NCBI GenBank assembly: GCA_028703535.1
Contig: JAQVMQ010000006.1
Span: 1 to 41,104, forward strand
Source: Candidatus Omnitrophota bacterium
Lineage (GTDB): Bacteria; Omnitrophota; Gorgyraeia; Duberdicusellales; 4484-171
DNA: 41,104 nucleotides
Direction: 5' to 3'
In this document: positions 32,875 to 41,104 of the stretch, one piece after another
Numbering within the stretch: position 1 is the first letter of the stretch
How the letters are laid out: each line of letters opens with the position of its first letter
Program-made: the position numbers and the translations under genes
Notes under the pieces: generated by a model
What the model was told of the DNA's origin: nothing
The model's input: only the letters and a program-made list of their open reading frames with translations
Databases searched by the model: none

Positions 32875-33922
32875 ATTGTTTTTCTCTGTCAGCTTTTATT
32901 AAAGCCTTGATTATTTCGTCTAAATCTCCGCCGATAATCTCTTCCAACCGGTATAATGTAAGATTTATTCTATGGTCTGTCACTCTCCGTTCCGGATAAT
33001 TGTATGTTCTGATTTTCTCACTACGCTCGCCCGTACCTATCTGTACCCGGCGAAGTTCTACAACTTTAGTGTTTTCTTCCGTTTGGACTTTTTCTAAAAT
33101 ACGCGCTTTCAGCACACGCATAGCTTTTTCACGATTCTTTATCTGCGAGCGTTCATCCTGGCATGCAACCACAGTATTTGTAGGTATATGTGTTATGCGT
33201 ACCGCAGAATCTGTTGTATTAACATGCTGTCCGCCCGCGCCTGAAGAACGATATGTATCTATTTTTAAATCATCCGGGTTAATTTTAAGGTCGACTTCGT
33301 CAGGTTCCATTAAAACCGCAACAGTAACAGTTGACGTATGTATACGCCCACCGGATTCGGTAGCCGGTACACGCTGTACACGATGTACACCGCTTTCATA
33401 CCGTAATTGTGTAAAGACACCGTCACCTTTAACCGAAAAAATAAGCTCTTTGAAACCGCCGATCTCTGTAGAATGAGAATTTAAGACTTCTATCTTCCAA
33501 CCTTTAGCCTCAGCAAATTTAGAATACATTTCAAATAATGTCCCCGCAAACAAGGCAGATTCTTCTCCACCGGCCGCCGCGCGCATTTCGATTATGACAT
33601 CACGATCCGGCTCGCTGGCAGAGAATACTTTATTTTCTATGTCCTCTTCTATCTGTTCCAACGCCTGTGTCAGAGTTTCTATTTCCTGCCGAGCCATAAC
33701 TTTAAGCTCTTCGTCTTCGTGCGGATTTTTTAAAAGCTCTATCGATTGGCTTTTATCTTTTAGATATTTGTCTCTTTGGTCAATCAATGTTAAGATTTTC
33801 TCAAGAAACGCGAACCTTTTGGAAAGCATAACATATTGAGGCCTGTCAGAAAAAATATCGGGATTGGAAAGCTTTAAAGATAGCTCTTTATATTCTTCTC
33901 TTAACTTATCGAAATTTATCAT
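32852..33922 (-). CDS. prfA: Peptide chain release factor 1
   Basis: A 356-residue class I release factor for UAA and UAG. The catalytic GGQ is in SSGAGGQHVNTTDSAVRI near residue 227, and the anticodon-like recognition segment PATESGGRIHTSTVTV is upstream of it. AAAGGEESALFA and the C-terminal YNYPERRVTDHRINLT are standard. It lies between rpmE and prmC, a widely conserved order. Confidence 0.97.
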   Translation of the reverse strand: MINFDKLREEYKELSLKLSNPDIFSDRPQYVMLSKRFAFLEKILTLIDQRDKYLKDKSQSIELLKNPHEDEELKVMARQEIETLTQALEQIEEDIENKVFSASEPDRDVIIEMRAAAGGEESALFAGTLFEMYSKFAEAKGWKIEVLNSHSTEIGGFKELIFSVKGDGVFTQLRYESGVHRVQRVPATESGGRIHTSTVTVAVLMEPDEVDLKINPDDLKIDTYRSSGAGGQHVNTTDSAVRITHIPTNTVVACQDERSQIKNREKAMRVLKARILEKVQTEENTKVVELRRVQIGTGERSEKIRTYNYPERRVTDHRINLTLYRLEEIIGGDLDEIIKALIKADREKQYESQGLV

Positions 33923-33933
33923 TTGCGATTATT

Positions 33934-34137
33934 TTATTTCTTCTTCCCGTATTTCTTCACAAATTTGTCGACACGTCCTTCTGAATCCACAAATTTCTGC
34001 TTACCGCTGAAAAAAGGATGACACGCCGAACAAATTTCAACATTAATGCTTTGTTTTGTCGCACGTGTATGTATAACATTACCGCACGCACACATTATAG
34101 TTGCTTCTTCATATTTTGGATGTCCTGTCTTTTTCAT
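33934..34137 (-). CDS. rpmE: 50S ribosomal protein L31 (zinc-binding form)
   Basis: A 67-residue L31. The zinc ligands are all present (Cys 16, 18, 36, 39 in CACGN and [14 protein letters not shown]), making it the C+ type. It ends in [12 protein letters not shown]. The GGAGGAGAA ribosome site before ATG 34137 is strong. It is placed between rho and prfA as in many bacteria. The 107-base gap to rho holds no gene. Confidence 0.96.
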   Translation of the reverse strand: MKKTGHPKYEEATIMCACGNVIHTRATKQSINVEICSACHPFFSGKQKFVDSEGRVDKFVKKYGKKK

Positions 34138-34244
34138 TTTCGTTCTCCTCCATTTAAAATGTTATATATTTAGTTGCTCCTCTTCCCGATTCACTTCGTT
34201 TCCCGGGATCGGCCCATATATTTATACATAAATTTCCGGCTACG

Positions 34245-35504
34245 TTATTTATTAAGCGATAATAAGAATTCTATGTTATTTTTTGTCTTTTTAAGCTTAC
34301 TTATCAAAAGCTCCAAAGCCTCGGCAGAACTTAATTCGCTAAGCGCCTTACGTAAAACCCATATTCTCTGCATTTCGTCAGGATTGACCAAAAACTCCTC
34401 TCTACGGGTATTTGAGCGCTTAATATCAATTGAAGGATATATTCTCCTTTGAAAAAGCGATCTGTCAAGTGTAATTTCCATATTACCTGTACCCTTAAAT
34501 TCCTCGAAAATAACGTCATCCATACGCGAACCTGTATCGACAAGCGCTGTTGCCATTATGGTTAATGACCCGCCTTCTTCTATAGCCCTGGCAGCACCAA
34601 AGAAGCGTTTTGGCTTGTGTAAAGCGTTAGAGTCGATACCACCCGAGAGGATACGCCCTGAATGCGGTTCTACTATATTATAAGCACGGGCAAGCCGTGT
34701 TATACTGTCCAAAAGTATTACAACATCCTTTTTCTGCTCCACCATACGACGCGCTTTTTCAATTACTATCTCGGCAACCTGAACATGCCGTTGCGCCGGC
34801 TCATCAAATGTCGAGCTTATAACTTCACCTTTTACCATAGCTTTCATTTCTGTTACTTCTTCCGGACGCTCATCTATAAGCAGAACTATCAAGACAACAT
34901 CAGGATTATTGGCGGTAATAGCGTTAGCTAATTTCTGCAATAACACAGTCTTGCCGCTATAAGGCGGCGCGACTATAGTACCGCGCTGCCCCTTGCCTAT
35001 AGGACATAGCAGATCCATTATGCGCGTTGATATCTCCTCAGAAGTCGTCTCAAGGATAAACCTGTCTTTAGGGTAAATCGGCGTAAGATTATCAAATAAT
35101 ACACGCGTCCTTACAACCTCCGGGTTTTCAAAATTTACCGCTTCAACTTTAAGCAACGCGAAATATCTTTCATTATCTTTCGGCGGGCGTATTTGCCCGC
35201 TGACAGTATCGCCTGTCTTCAATGAAAATTTACGTATCTGTGACGGAGATACATAAATATCATCAGGTGAAGGCAAATAATTATAGTTCGGAGACCGCAA
35301 AAAGCCAAACCCTTCGGAAAGCACCTCAATTACTCCGCTGCCGAACATAAGACCTTCTTTTTCCGCTTTAGCTTGAAATATATGGAAGATCAGGTCTTGT
35401 TTTTTCAAACCGCCTATACCGTTAATCTTCATATCTTTAGCCATTTGTGTCAGCTCTGACATTTTCATCTCTTTTAAAATCGCAATATCCATTTGTTTTC
35501 CCAT
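34245..35504 (-). CDS. rho: Transcription termination factor Rho
   Basis: A 419-residue hexameric RNA helicase. The N-terminal Rho-N domain contains [20 protein letters not shown], and the cold-shock-like RNA site is [21 protein letters not shown]. The ATPase P-loop reads APPYSGKT where E. coli has APPKAGKT. The Q/R-loop region is [13 protein letters not shown] with [20 protein letters not shown], and the end has [21 protein letters not shown] lies just before ATG 35504. Only the P-loop differs notably from the usual sequence. Confidence 0.97.
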   Translation of the reverse strand: MGKQMDIAILKEMKMSELTQMAKDMKINGIGGLKKQDLIFHIFQAKAEKEGLMFGSGVIEVLSEGFGFLRSPNYNYLPSPDDIYVSPSQIRKFSLKTGDTVSGQIRPPKDNERYFALLKVEAVNFENPEVVRTRVLFDNLTPIYPKDRFILETTSEEISTRIMDLLCPIGKGQRGTIVAPPYSGKTVLLQKLANAITANNPDVVLIVLLIDERPEEVTEMKAMVKGEVISSTFDEPAQRHVQVAEIVIEKARRMVEQKKDVVILLDSITRLARAYNIVEPHSGRILSGGIDSNALHKPKRFFGAARAIEEGGSLTIMATALVDTGSRMDDVIFEEFKGTGNMEITLDRSLFQRRIYPSIDIKRSNTRREEFLVNPDEMQRIWVLRKALSELSSAEALELLISKLKKTKNNIEFLLSLNK

Positions 35505-35521
35505 AAAACCTCCTAAATTCT

Positions 35522-36109
35522 TTATTTTTCGTTTTTACTATTTATTTTCTGCCATACTTTATTTACCTGATCCGATAAATATCTGCGGCACCTGATATTT
35601 TTTATTATATAATCCGATTTTTTCATTCTTTCATATACCGGCAAAAACCTCCTTATCCTTTGCTTTAGCTCATGTTTACTGCACTTAAATCTTTTTACGG
35701 ATCTGGCTATAGCCTTTTCCCTGTCTATATACACAAAGACTATTGTGTCGAATAAATCTTCTAATTTTTTTTCAAATAACAACGGCACCTCAAAAACAAT
35801 TACGGCTTTTTTGTTTAAAGATATTTTTTTTATTTGTTTTATTACACAGGGATGAACTATTCTTTCTAATTGTAATAAAGCATTTTCATCATTAAAAACT
35901 ATATGCGCTAATTTCTCTTTTAGCAAAAAACCATCAACAAAAGCGCCGGGAAAAGTTTTTTTAACCCTTTTATATACTTCGCTTTTTTTGTTTAGATATA
36001 AACTTTCAACGATCTGATCCGCGCTATAGACAACAGCGCCTTTTTTAGCCATCATGGAAGCGACTGTGCTTTTTCCAGACGACACTATCCCTGTTAATCC
36101 CACTAGCAT
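35522..36109 (-). CDS. coaE: Dephospho-CoA kinase
   Basis: A 195-residue P-loop kinase for the last step of coenzyme A synthesis. The P-loop is [14 protein letters not shown] at residue 4, the substrate Asp region is [11 protein letters not shown], and [23 protein letters not shown] and a lid with basic residues ([17 protein letters not shown]) follow. Length is typical. It lies 12 bases after glgA and 17 before rho. Confidence 0.94.
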   Translation of the reverse strand: MLVGLTGIVSSGKSTVASMMAKKGAVVYSADQIVESLYLNKKSEVYKRVKKTFPGAFVDGFLLKEKLAHIVFNDENALLQLERIVHPCVIKQIKKISLNKKAVIVFEVPLLFEKKLEDLFDTIVFVYIDREKAIARSVKRFKCSKHELKQRIRRFLPVYERMKKSDYIIKNIRCRRYLSDQVNKVWQKINSKNEK

Positions 36110-36121
36110 TCCGTAAACCCT

Positions 36122-37501
36122 TTATGTATCATATAATTTTATGTATTCCAATGCCGTTTTATCCCATGAAAAATCATAACGCATTGCTTTATTTACAATT
36201 TCTGCCCATTTTTTTCTATTTTTATAGACAGTTACAGCATGACAAACTGCTTCGTTAAGGCTTTTTGAAGAATATTCGTTAAAGACAAAACCACAACCAC
36301 CGGCTGAAACATCAACAACAGTATCTTTTAAACCGCCTGTGGCATGCGCAATAGGTAATGTGCCATATTTATAACTTATAAGCTGTGACAGTCCGCACGG
36401 CTCAAAACGCGACGGGATAAGAAAACAATCGCTGCCGGCATATATCTTATGCGCGGCATTTTCATCAAACTTAAACATCAGCCCTAGATTATCATTATTT
36501 TGAGCTATTAGCTCAAGTTGTTTTTGATAAGATTCATCGCCTACGCCTAAGATTATAAGCTGGCTGATTTTGAGTATATCGTTGATCTTTTTTAATAAAA
36601 TATCAAATCCTTTCTGCTCCGTTATCCGTGTTACCATACCGATCAACAAGGCGTCTTCTTTTATCGGTAAATTGAAAATTTTTTGTAAAACAATTTTATT
36701 TTGGGGTTTTTGCGCTGAAACATTTTTATTATCATATTTATAGTCTAACAGCGCATCGCAAGACGGCGCCCATACGGAATAATCAATAGCATTCAAAATA
36801 CCATAAAGATCCTTTTTCCTTTCGCATATAACGCCTTCTAATCCGCACCCGTATTTTTTTGTCTGAATCTGGACAGCATAATTAGGACTTACAGTATTTA
36901 TAATATTGCTATAATATATTCCCGCTTTAAGAAAATTGATCTTACCGTAAAATTCCATGTAACCTTTATTCAAAACCTCCGAAGGTAATCCTAGTTTCGA
37001 AAATTCTTTTTTTTCAAATAAACCCTGATATGCCAAATTATGTATAGTAAGCAAAGTTTTTGTTTTTAGGAATAACGGATCATCTATATATTTTGTTTTA
37101 AGATATACGCTAATAAGAGCTGTCTGCCAATCATTTAAATGTATTATATCGGGAGAAATATTTTTTTCTTTTAAGGTCTCTAAAACCTTGCTTGAAAAAT
37201 AACTAAATCTTTCAGCATTATCTTTAAAATCCCCGCTTTTATTACCATATAAACCATCACGTAAGAAATATTCTTTATTTTTTATAAAAAAATATTCTAC
37301 TCCGTCTTTTTTCAGATACCCGTTACTCCCAACACCAAATTTTTCTATACCTTTATAAAAAGGCATAAAGACTTTAACACTGCAGCCGTGCCCGGCTAAA
37401 GCAACAGGCAAAGCCCCGCTGACATCAGCTAAGCCTCCTGTCTTAACAAACGGAAAAATCTCGGAAGAACAAAAAACTATTGAATGCTTTTTAACCGGCA
37501 T
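36122..37501 (-). CDS. glgA: Glycogen synthase (ADP-glucose, GT5)
   Basis: A 459-residue GT-B glycosyltransferase. The KTGGLADVSGALP motif that binds ADP-glucose is near residue 20. IIHLNDWQTAL, LTIHNLAYQG and NTVSPNYA follow, and the C-terminal donor site is PSRFEPCGLSQL with ATGGLKDTV. It starts 11 bases inside the end of polA. It indicates storage of alpha-glucan; no other glg gene is visible here. Confidence 0.95.
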   Translation of the reverse strand: MPVKKHSIVFCSSEIFPFVKTGGLADVSGALPVALAGHGCSVKVFMPFYKGIEKFGVGSNGYLKKDGVEYFFIKNKEYFLRDGLYGNKSGDFKDNAERFSYFSSKVLETLKEKNISPDIIHLNDWQTALISVYLKTKYIDDPLFLKTKTLLTIHNLAYQGLFEKKEFSKLGLPSEVLNKGYMEFYGKINFLKAGIYYSNIINTVSPNYAVQIQTKKYGCGLEGVICERKKDLYGILNAIDYSVWAPSCDALLDYKYDNKNVSAQKPQNKIVLQKIFNLPIKEDALLIGMVTRITEQKGFDILLKKINDILKISQLIILGVGDESYQKQLELIAQNNDNLGLMFKFDENAAHKIYAGSDCFLIPSRFEPCGLSQLISYKYGTLPIAHATGGLKDTVVDVSAGGCGFVFNEYSSKSLNEAVCHAVTVYKNRKKWAEIVNKAMRYDFSWDKTALEYIKLYDT

Positions 37502-40010
37502 CTGAAACCTCTTTCATTGAGCCCCAGTCAGGGCCTTCTTTTATCTTAACTTTTATAGGTATATTAAGTTTAACAGCTGTTTCCATGCATTTTTTAGCTA
37601 TTGACTTTACCTCTTTAAGCTCATTTTTAGGTACATCGAAGATAAGTTCATCATGTATTTGCATTATCAGCCTAGCTTTAAGCTTACGCCTATCAAACTC
37701 AGAAGCTATATTAACCATCGCTTGTTTTATGATATCCGCGCATGAACCTTGTATGGGTGTGTTTACGGCTTGGCGTTTAGCAAAATCTATGAGATTCTTG
37801 TTAGTATTTTTAAAATCAGGAAAATAACGCCTGCGACCCAATATAGTAGTTATATATCCGTTTTTCTGTGCCGTTTCTTCTACTTTTCGCAGATATTTTT
37901 CAACATCAGAATATCTCAAAAAATAATTATCAATAAACTGCTGGGCTTGAAACGGCGATATGTCAAGTTCACGCGCAAGCCCATATTGCCCCATACCATA
38001 AAGTACACCAAAATTAACACGCTTGGCCACAGCACGCTGGGCAGGAGTAACTTCATCTTTTTTTATATCAAACAACAAGGCAGCTGTATAGGTATGGACA
38101 TCTTCGCCGGTTGAAAATGCTTTTAATAGATTCTTCTCACCTGAAAAATGAGCCATTATGACAAGCTCTATCTGAGAATAATCACAGGCCAGCAAACTTC
38201 CGTCCGAAAAGGAACTCTTAAAAACCGAACGCAAAATATCAGAAAATTTTCCTTTTGCGGGTATGCTTTGAAGATTCGGAGAAGATGATGATAATCTGCC
38301 GGTCTGAGTAACCGTTTGATTAAAATTAGCATGTATATAGCCGTCGCTTGCAGCCGCGACCTCTAACGGAGTTATATACGTACCGCTTAATTTATTCAAC
38401 TTTCTGTATTCCAATATATGTCCGGCAATTTTAAAATCTTTAGAAAGTTTTTCAAGAACTTCCTCGCCGGTAGAAAACCCGGTTTTATTCTTTTTTATTA
38501 CCGGTAATTTTAGTTTTTCAAATAATATATGCCCTATCTGGCTTGGCGAATTCAAATTAAACTCCTCGCCCGCTTCATCAAATATCTCCTTACGTATGCC
38601 ATCCATTTCTTCGGCTACCTTTTTTTCTATTTTTTTGGCTTTTTTAAGATCAAAGTATACCCCGGCTTTTTTCATGTCATGCAATATAAAAAGTAACGGC
38701 ATCTCTATATCATAAAATAATTTTTCTGTTTTATCTTCCTTAAGTACATTTTTAAGCTTTTGATAAAGCAAATAAACATATCTGGCCTTTGCAATAAAAT
38801 CGTTCCCGGGTAAATGTTCCGATAAAAAGCGCACCGATAAAGTCTCTATCTGATAATTAACCAACCCCGAATCAGCCAAATAAGCGGCTATTTTTATATC
38901 AAAACAATCTTTGCCTCTCAAAATATTTACTATATCGTCCGGCATACTTTGTATATCAAAAGTAATTATTTTTTTAGAATCGAAACTGTTAAGTATTTTT
39001 GCAAAATTTTCTTTATCTTCGTAAAGCAACTCGTCATGCACCTCATCATAAATATACACTTTATCTTCAGCAGAATAAAAAAAAGCATTGCCGCCCTTAG
39101 ATAAAAAACTTTCCGGGATACCCCGCAAAGCCTCTGTAATATGAGCCCCGGTCTCCGATAATTGAATATCCTGAAGAAATTGTTTAAATTCCATTTCGGA
39201 AAAAAAAGAATATAATGCTTCATTGTTCGGCTGTTTCGTTTCAAATTCATTCAGTTTACAATGAAGCGGAACATCGTATAACTTAACAAGTTCTTTACTT
39301 AAAAATACATTTTCTTTAGAGGAAATGAGCTTATCTTTAAGCTTACCCTTTATGCTATCAATGTTTTTATATATATTTTCAATATCATGATATTCGGAAA
39401 TAAGTTTGGTGCCTGTAACCTTACCGATACCTTCAGCACCGGGCACATTATCACTGGCATCCCCGACTAAAGACAAATAATCTATCATATATGTAGAAGC
39501 AAATCCGAAATCTTTCAAAAAAGTATTTGTATTTATCATTTTATCTTTACCCGGGTCATATACCGTGACTTTATCATCTTCTAATAACTGAAACATATCC
39601 TTATCTGAAGTTACTATAACAATTTTCATCCCTTTACTTACCCCGTACCGCGTTAAAGTAGCTATAACATCATCCGCTTCATAACCTTCTTGTTCGGATA
39701 TATTGAGCCCTAAATATTCTGTCATTTTTCTTATAGCGTTTATCTGACTTACCAAATCATCAGGTGTGGGCGGCCGATGTGCTTTATATTCAGCATACTG
39801 TTCATGTCTGATATTTTGACGGGCAACGTCAAAACAAATGCTTACATACCGCGGATTAAACATTTTATATAACTTTAGTAAAGTTTTATAAAACCCATAA
39901 ACCGCACCTGTAGGCACGCCAAGGGACGTAGTTAAATTAAAAGCATAATATGCTCTGTAACATATCCCTGTTCCATCAACAAGATATAAAGTTTTATCCG
40001 GTTCGTCCAT
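37491..40010 (-). CDS. polA: DNA polymerase I
   Basis: An 839-residue family A polymerase. The N-terminal 5'-nuclease domain has GYEADDVIATL, VTSDKDMFQLL and GDASDNVPGAEGIG. The middle 3'-5' exonuclease-like part is short and degenerate: TFDIQS replaces the DxE pair, so proofreading is probably absent. Polymerase motifs A (LACDYSQIELVIMA), B (AKRVNFGVLYGMGQYGL) and C (QIHDELIFDV) are intact near 605, 660 and 790. The region 40011-40100 upstream has a TATAAT (40029-40034) but no convincing -35. Confidence 0.97.
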   Translation of the reverse strand: MDEPDKTLYLVDGTGICYRAYYAFNLTTSLGVPTGAVYGFYKTLLKLYKMFNPRYVSICFDVARQNIRHEQYAEYKAHRPPTPDDLVSQINAIRKMTEYLGLNISEQEGYEADDVIATLTRYGVSKGMKIVIVTSDKDMFQLLEDDKVTVYDPGKDKMINTNTFLKDFGFASTYMIDYLSLVGDASDNVPGAEGIGKVTGTKLISEYHDIENIYKNIDSIKGKLKDKLISSKENVFLSKELVKLYDVPLHCKLNEFETKQPNNEALYSFFSEMEFKQFLQDIQLSETGAHITEALRGIPESFLSKGGNAFFYSAEDKVYIYDEVHDELLYEDKENFAKILNSFDSKKIITFDIQSMPDDIVNILRGKDCFDIKIAAYLADSGLVNYQIETLSVRFLSEHLPGNDFIAKARYVYLLYQKLKNVLKEDKTEKLFYDIEMPLLFILHDMKKAGVYFDLKKAKKIEKKVAEEMDGIRKEIFDEAGEEFNLNSPSQIGHILFEKLKLPVIKKNKTGFSTGEEVLEKLSKDFKIAGHILEYRKLNKLSGTYITPLEVAAASDGYIHANFNQTVTQTGRLSSSSPNLQSIPAKGKFSDILRSVFKSSFSDGSLLACDYSQIELVIMAHFSGEKNLLKAFSTGEDVHTYTAALLFDIKKDEVTPAQRAVAKRVNFGVLYGMGQYGLARELDISPFQAQQFIDNYFLRYSDVEKYLRKVEETAQKNGYITTILGRRRYFPDFKNTNKNLIDFAKRQAVNTPIQGSCADIIKQAMVNIASEFDRRKLKARLIMQIHDELIFDVPKNELKEVKSIAKKCMETAVKLNIPIKVKIKEGPDWGSMKEVSDAG

Positions 40011-40100
40011 AGCCCAAAATTATGAGGAATTATAAATTGATACGCACTATAACTATACTACACCATATCCAGCTCTTTGTGTTTTATGTAATGGCTGGTT

Positions 40101-40925
40101 TTATTTTTTGGAAATATTAAAAACAGTAGAAAGAGCGCTTTTTAAATCTTCTCCCGCTCCAATATATTCTTCTTTTTCTATCTTAGCCAACGCATCCTGA
40201 GTCGTCTGAATTGCTATTTTTTTTGCCTTTAGCATTTCTGCCTTTTTATAATATTGTGAAATTTCTTCACGAAGCATTATATCAGGCGGATTAACCGCAA
40301 GTGCAGCAGCAAATTCATGTGATGCCGAATCCGCATCGCCTTTTTTAAAATAAGCCAGACCAGAATCATATTTTAAACGCGCTTCTTCATTCAAAACCAT
40401 ACGTTCCTGGCATTTTTTATCTGCAATGTCCTGCGAAATAATCGCAGCCTGTTTCTCAAGCAATCTTCTACGGATTTCCGGATAATTACCTATCTTCATT
40501 AAATGCTGTTTAGCTACTTCCCACCAATACTCTCCTTCAGTCCCTAAGTCATATCTCTTTTTCCAATAATAAACAGCATTAGTTATATCGCCCTGCTTTT
40601 CATATAAAAAAGCTAAATTCGTATATGCCGGCAAATATGAGGGCTCTATGGTTATAGCCCTATCGTACATTTTAACAGCATGTATTATATCCCCGGTTGT
40701 CTCATATGCAACACCGAGATCGTTTATCGCTTCAACAAATTCCGGAGAAATCTCAACAGCTTTATAAAAATAAGCTATGGCACTTTCCGTATCACCATTT
40801 TGCTGAAGCTCATACCCCTTTTGACGATAAAGTTCTGCTTGCTGCTGCATTAAATCAACATCAATATTATCAGCATAACTTATAAAAGGAAATATCATTA
40901 AAAGAAGTACTATTATGTATCTCAT
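40101..40925 (-). CDS. Secreted or periplasmic TPR-repeat protein
   Basis: A 274-residue protein with a signal peptide (MRYIIVLLLMIFPFISYA, cleavage likely after residue 18). At least three tetratricopeptide repeats follow at about 33-135 (GYELQQNGDTESAIAYFYKA, NDLGVAYETTGDIIHAVKMY, TNLAFLYEKQGDITNAVYYW), and another near 190-222 (GLAYFKKGDADSASHEFAAA). It ends in a charged helix. It is likely a protein-interaction scaffold outside the inner membrane. Its role is unknown; it lies upstream of polA with its own promoter. Confidence 0.88.
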   Translation of the reverse strand: MRYIIVLLLMIFPFISYADNIDVDLMQQQAELYRQKGYELQQNGDTESAIAYFYKAVEISPEFVEAINDLGVAYETTGDIIHAVKMYDRAITIEPSYLPAYTNLAFLYEKQGDITNAVYYWKKRYDLGTEGEYWWEVAKQHLMKIGNYPEIRRRLLEKQAAIISQDIADKKCQERMVLNEEARLKYDSGLAYFKKGDADSASHEFAAALAVNPPDIMLREEISQYYKKAEMLKAKKIAIQTTQDALAKIEKEEYIGAGEDLKSALSTVFNISKK

Positions 40926-40935
40926 TAGCTATATT

Positions 40936-40964
40936 ACTTTAACATTTTATATTATAAATGTCAA
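40936..40964 (-). promoter_or_regulatory. Sigma-70 promoter of the TPR gene
   Basis: The -35 box TTGACA (40959-40964) and the -10 box TAAAGT (40936-40941) have 17-base spacing, 11 bases before ATG 40925, so the leader would be very short. Confidence 0.6.
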
Positions 40965-40986
40965 TATATCTACTATTCAGATAGTG

Positions 40987-41104
40987 TCAAGATTTATTCG
41001 CAAATTCTAAATAAGCGTTTTCCTCTTTTACCATTGGCATATCCTCAAAAGTTCTATTTATAATAAGCCCTTCTTCTTTAAGGGTTAAATATGCAAATAT
41101 ATCC
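40987..41104 (-). CDS. C-terminal end of an unidentified protein (5' part outside window)
   Basis: The minus strand is open from the window edge to TGA at 40987-40989. It gives 38 residues (DIFAYLTLKEEGLIINRTFE then DMPMVKEENAYLEFANKS). I do not recognise the family. The frame is judged real because the two other frames on this strand contain early stops and it lies directly upstream of, and co-directional with, the TPR gene. Confidence 0.45.
   Translation of the reverse strand, partial: DIFAYLTLKEEGLIINRTFEDMPMVKEENAYLEFANKS

Noticed and set aside
33000..33476. 158-codon plus-strand open frame opposite prfA
   Set aside because: Shadow of the strongly conserved release factor gene in the other strand; composition is Ser/Arg-rich as expected of antisense.
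34138..34244. Possible hairpin (CCGAT / ATCGG) between rho and rpmE
   Set aside because: Only five paired bases with a long loop and no U-tract, so it is not a supportable terminator or leader element.

Overview
All supported genes in this 41 kb window lie on the minus strand, so transcription runs from high to low coordinates. The DNA is AT-rich. lptD, UDP-sugar enzymes and a nonulosonic-acid pathway indicate a Gram-negative-type (diderm) bacterium. The gene mix (EPS-type MarR regulator, radical SAM/SPASM enzymes beside a split transketolase, a tiny Lys/Ala-rich histone-like protein, minimal repair and cell-wall genes) suggests an uncultured lineage such as Omnitrophota or a relative. That placement is inference; no rRNA gene is present to test it.

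Housekeeping half (about 41.1-25.2 kb): end of an unknown gene, a secreted TPR protein, polA, glgA, coaE, the conserved block rho-rpmE-prfA-prmC-murA, then trpC, rsfS, a lysine-rich histone-like gene with its own promoter and terminator, ribE, tRNA-Pro(CGG), a ROK sugar kinase and lptD.

Surface-polymer half (25.2-0 kb): lptD runs into UDP-glucose dehydrogenase, a UDP-HexNAc dehydrogenase, a UDP-sugar 4-epimerase, UDP-xylose synthase and the sulfate-activation pair cysD/cysN. These are followed by two small Cys-rich peptides with the same leader core, LNPEQAVLSCC, which look like RiPP precursors. A split HipA-type toxin-antitoxin module follows, flanked by duplicated DNA. Next comes an EPS-associated MarR regulator heading SDR epimerase, a nucleotidyltransferase-PfkB kinase fusion (frameshifted), radical SAM 2, transketolase N and C halves and radical SAM 1. 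Then there is a decayed patch holding an AAA/DUF4143 gene and two gene remnants. The window ends with a tightly overlapped pseudaminic-acid operon: pseB-pseC-TIM barrel-pseF-pseH-pseI-glycosyltransferase-SIS isomerase.

Taken together, the locus makes activated sugars for a surface glycan: uronic acids, xylose, possibly a heptose-like sugar, and pseudaminic acid. The least explained items are the paired LNPEQAVLSCC peptides, the radical SAM/split-transketolase/permuted-HldE cassette, and the cysN whose APS-kinase-like domain has lost its P-loop.
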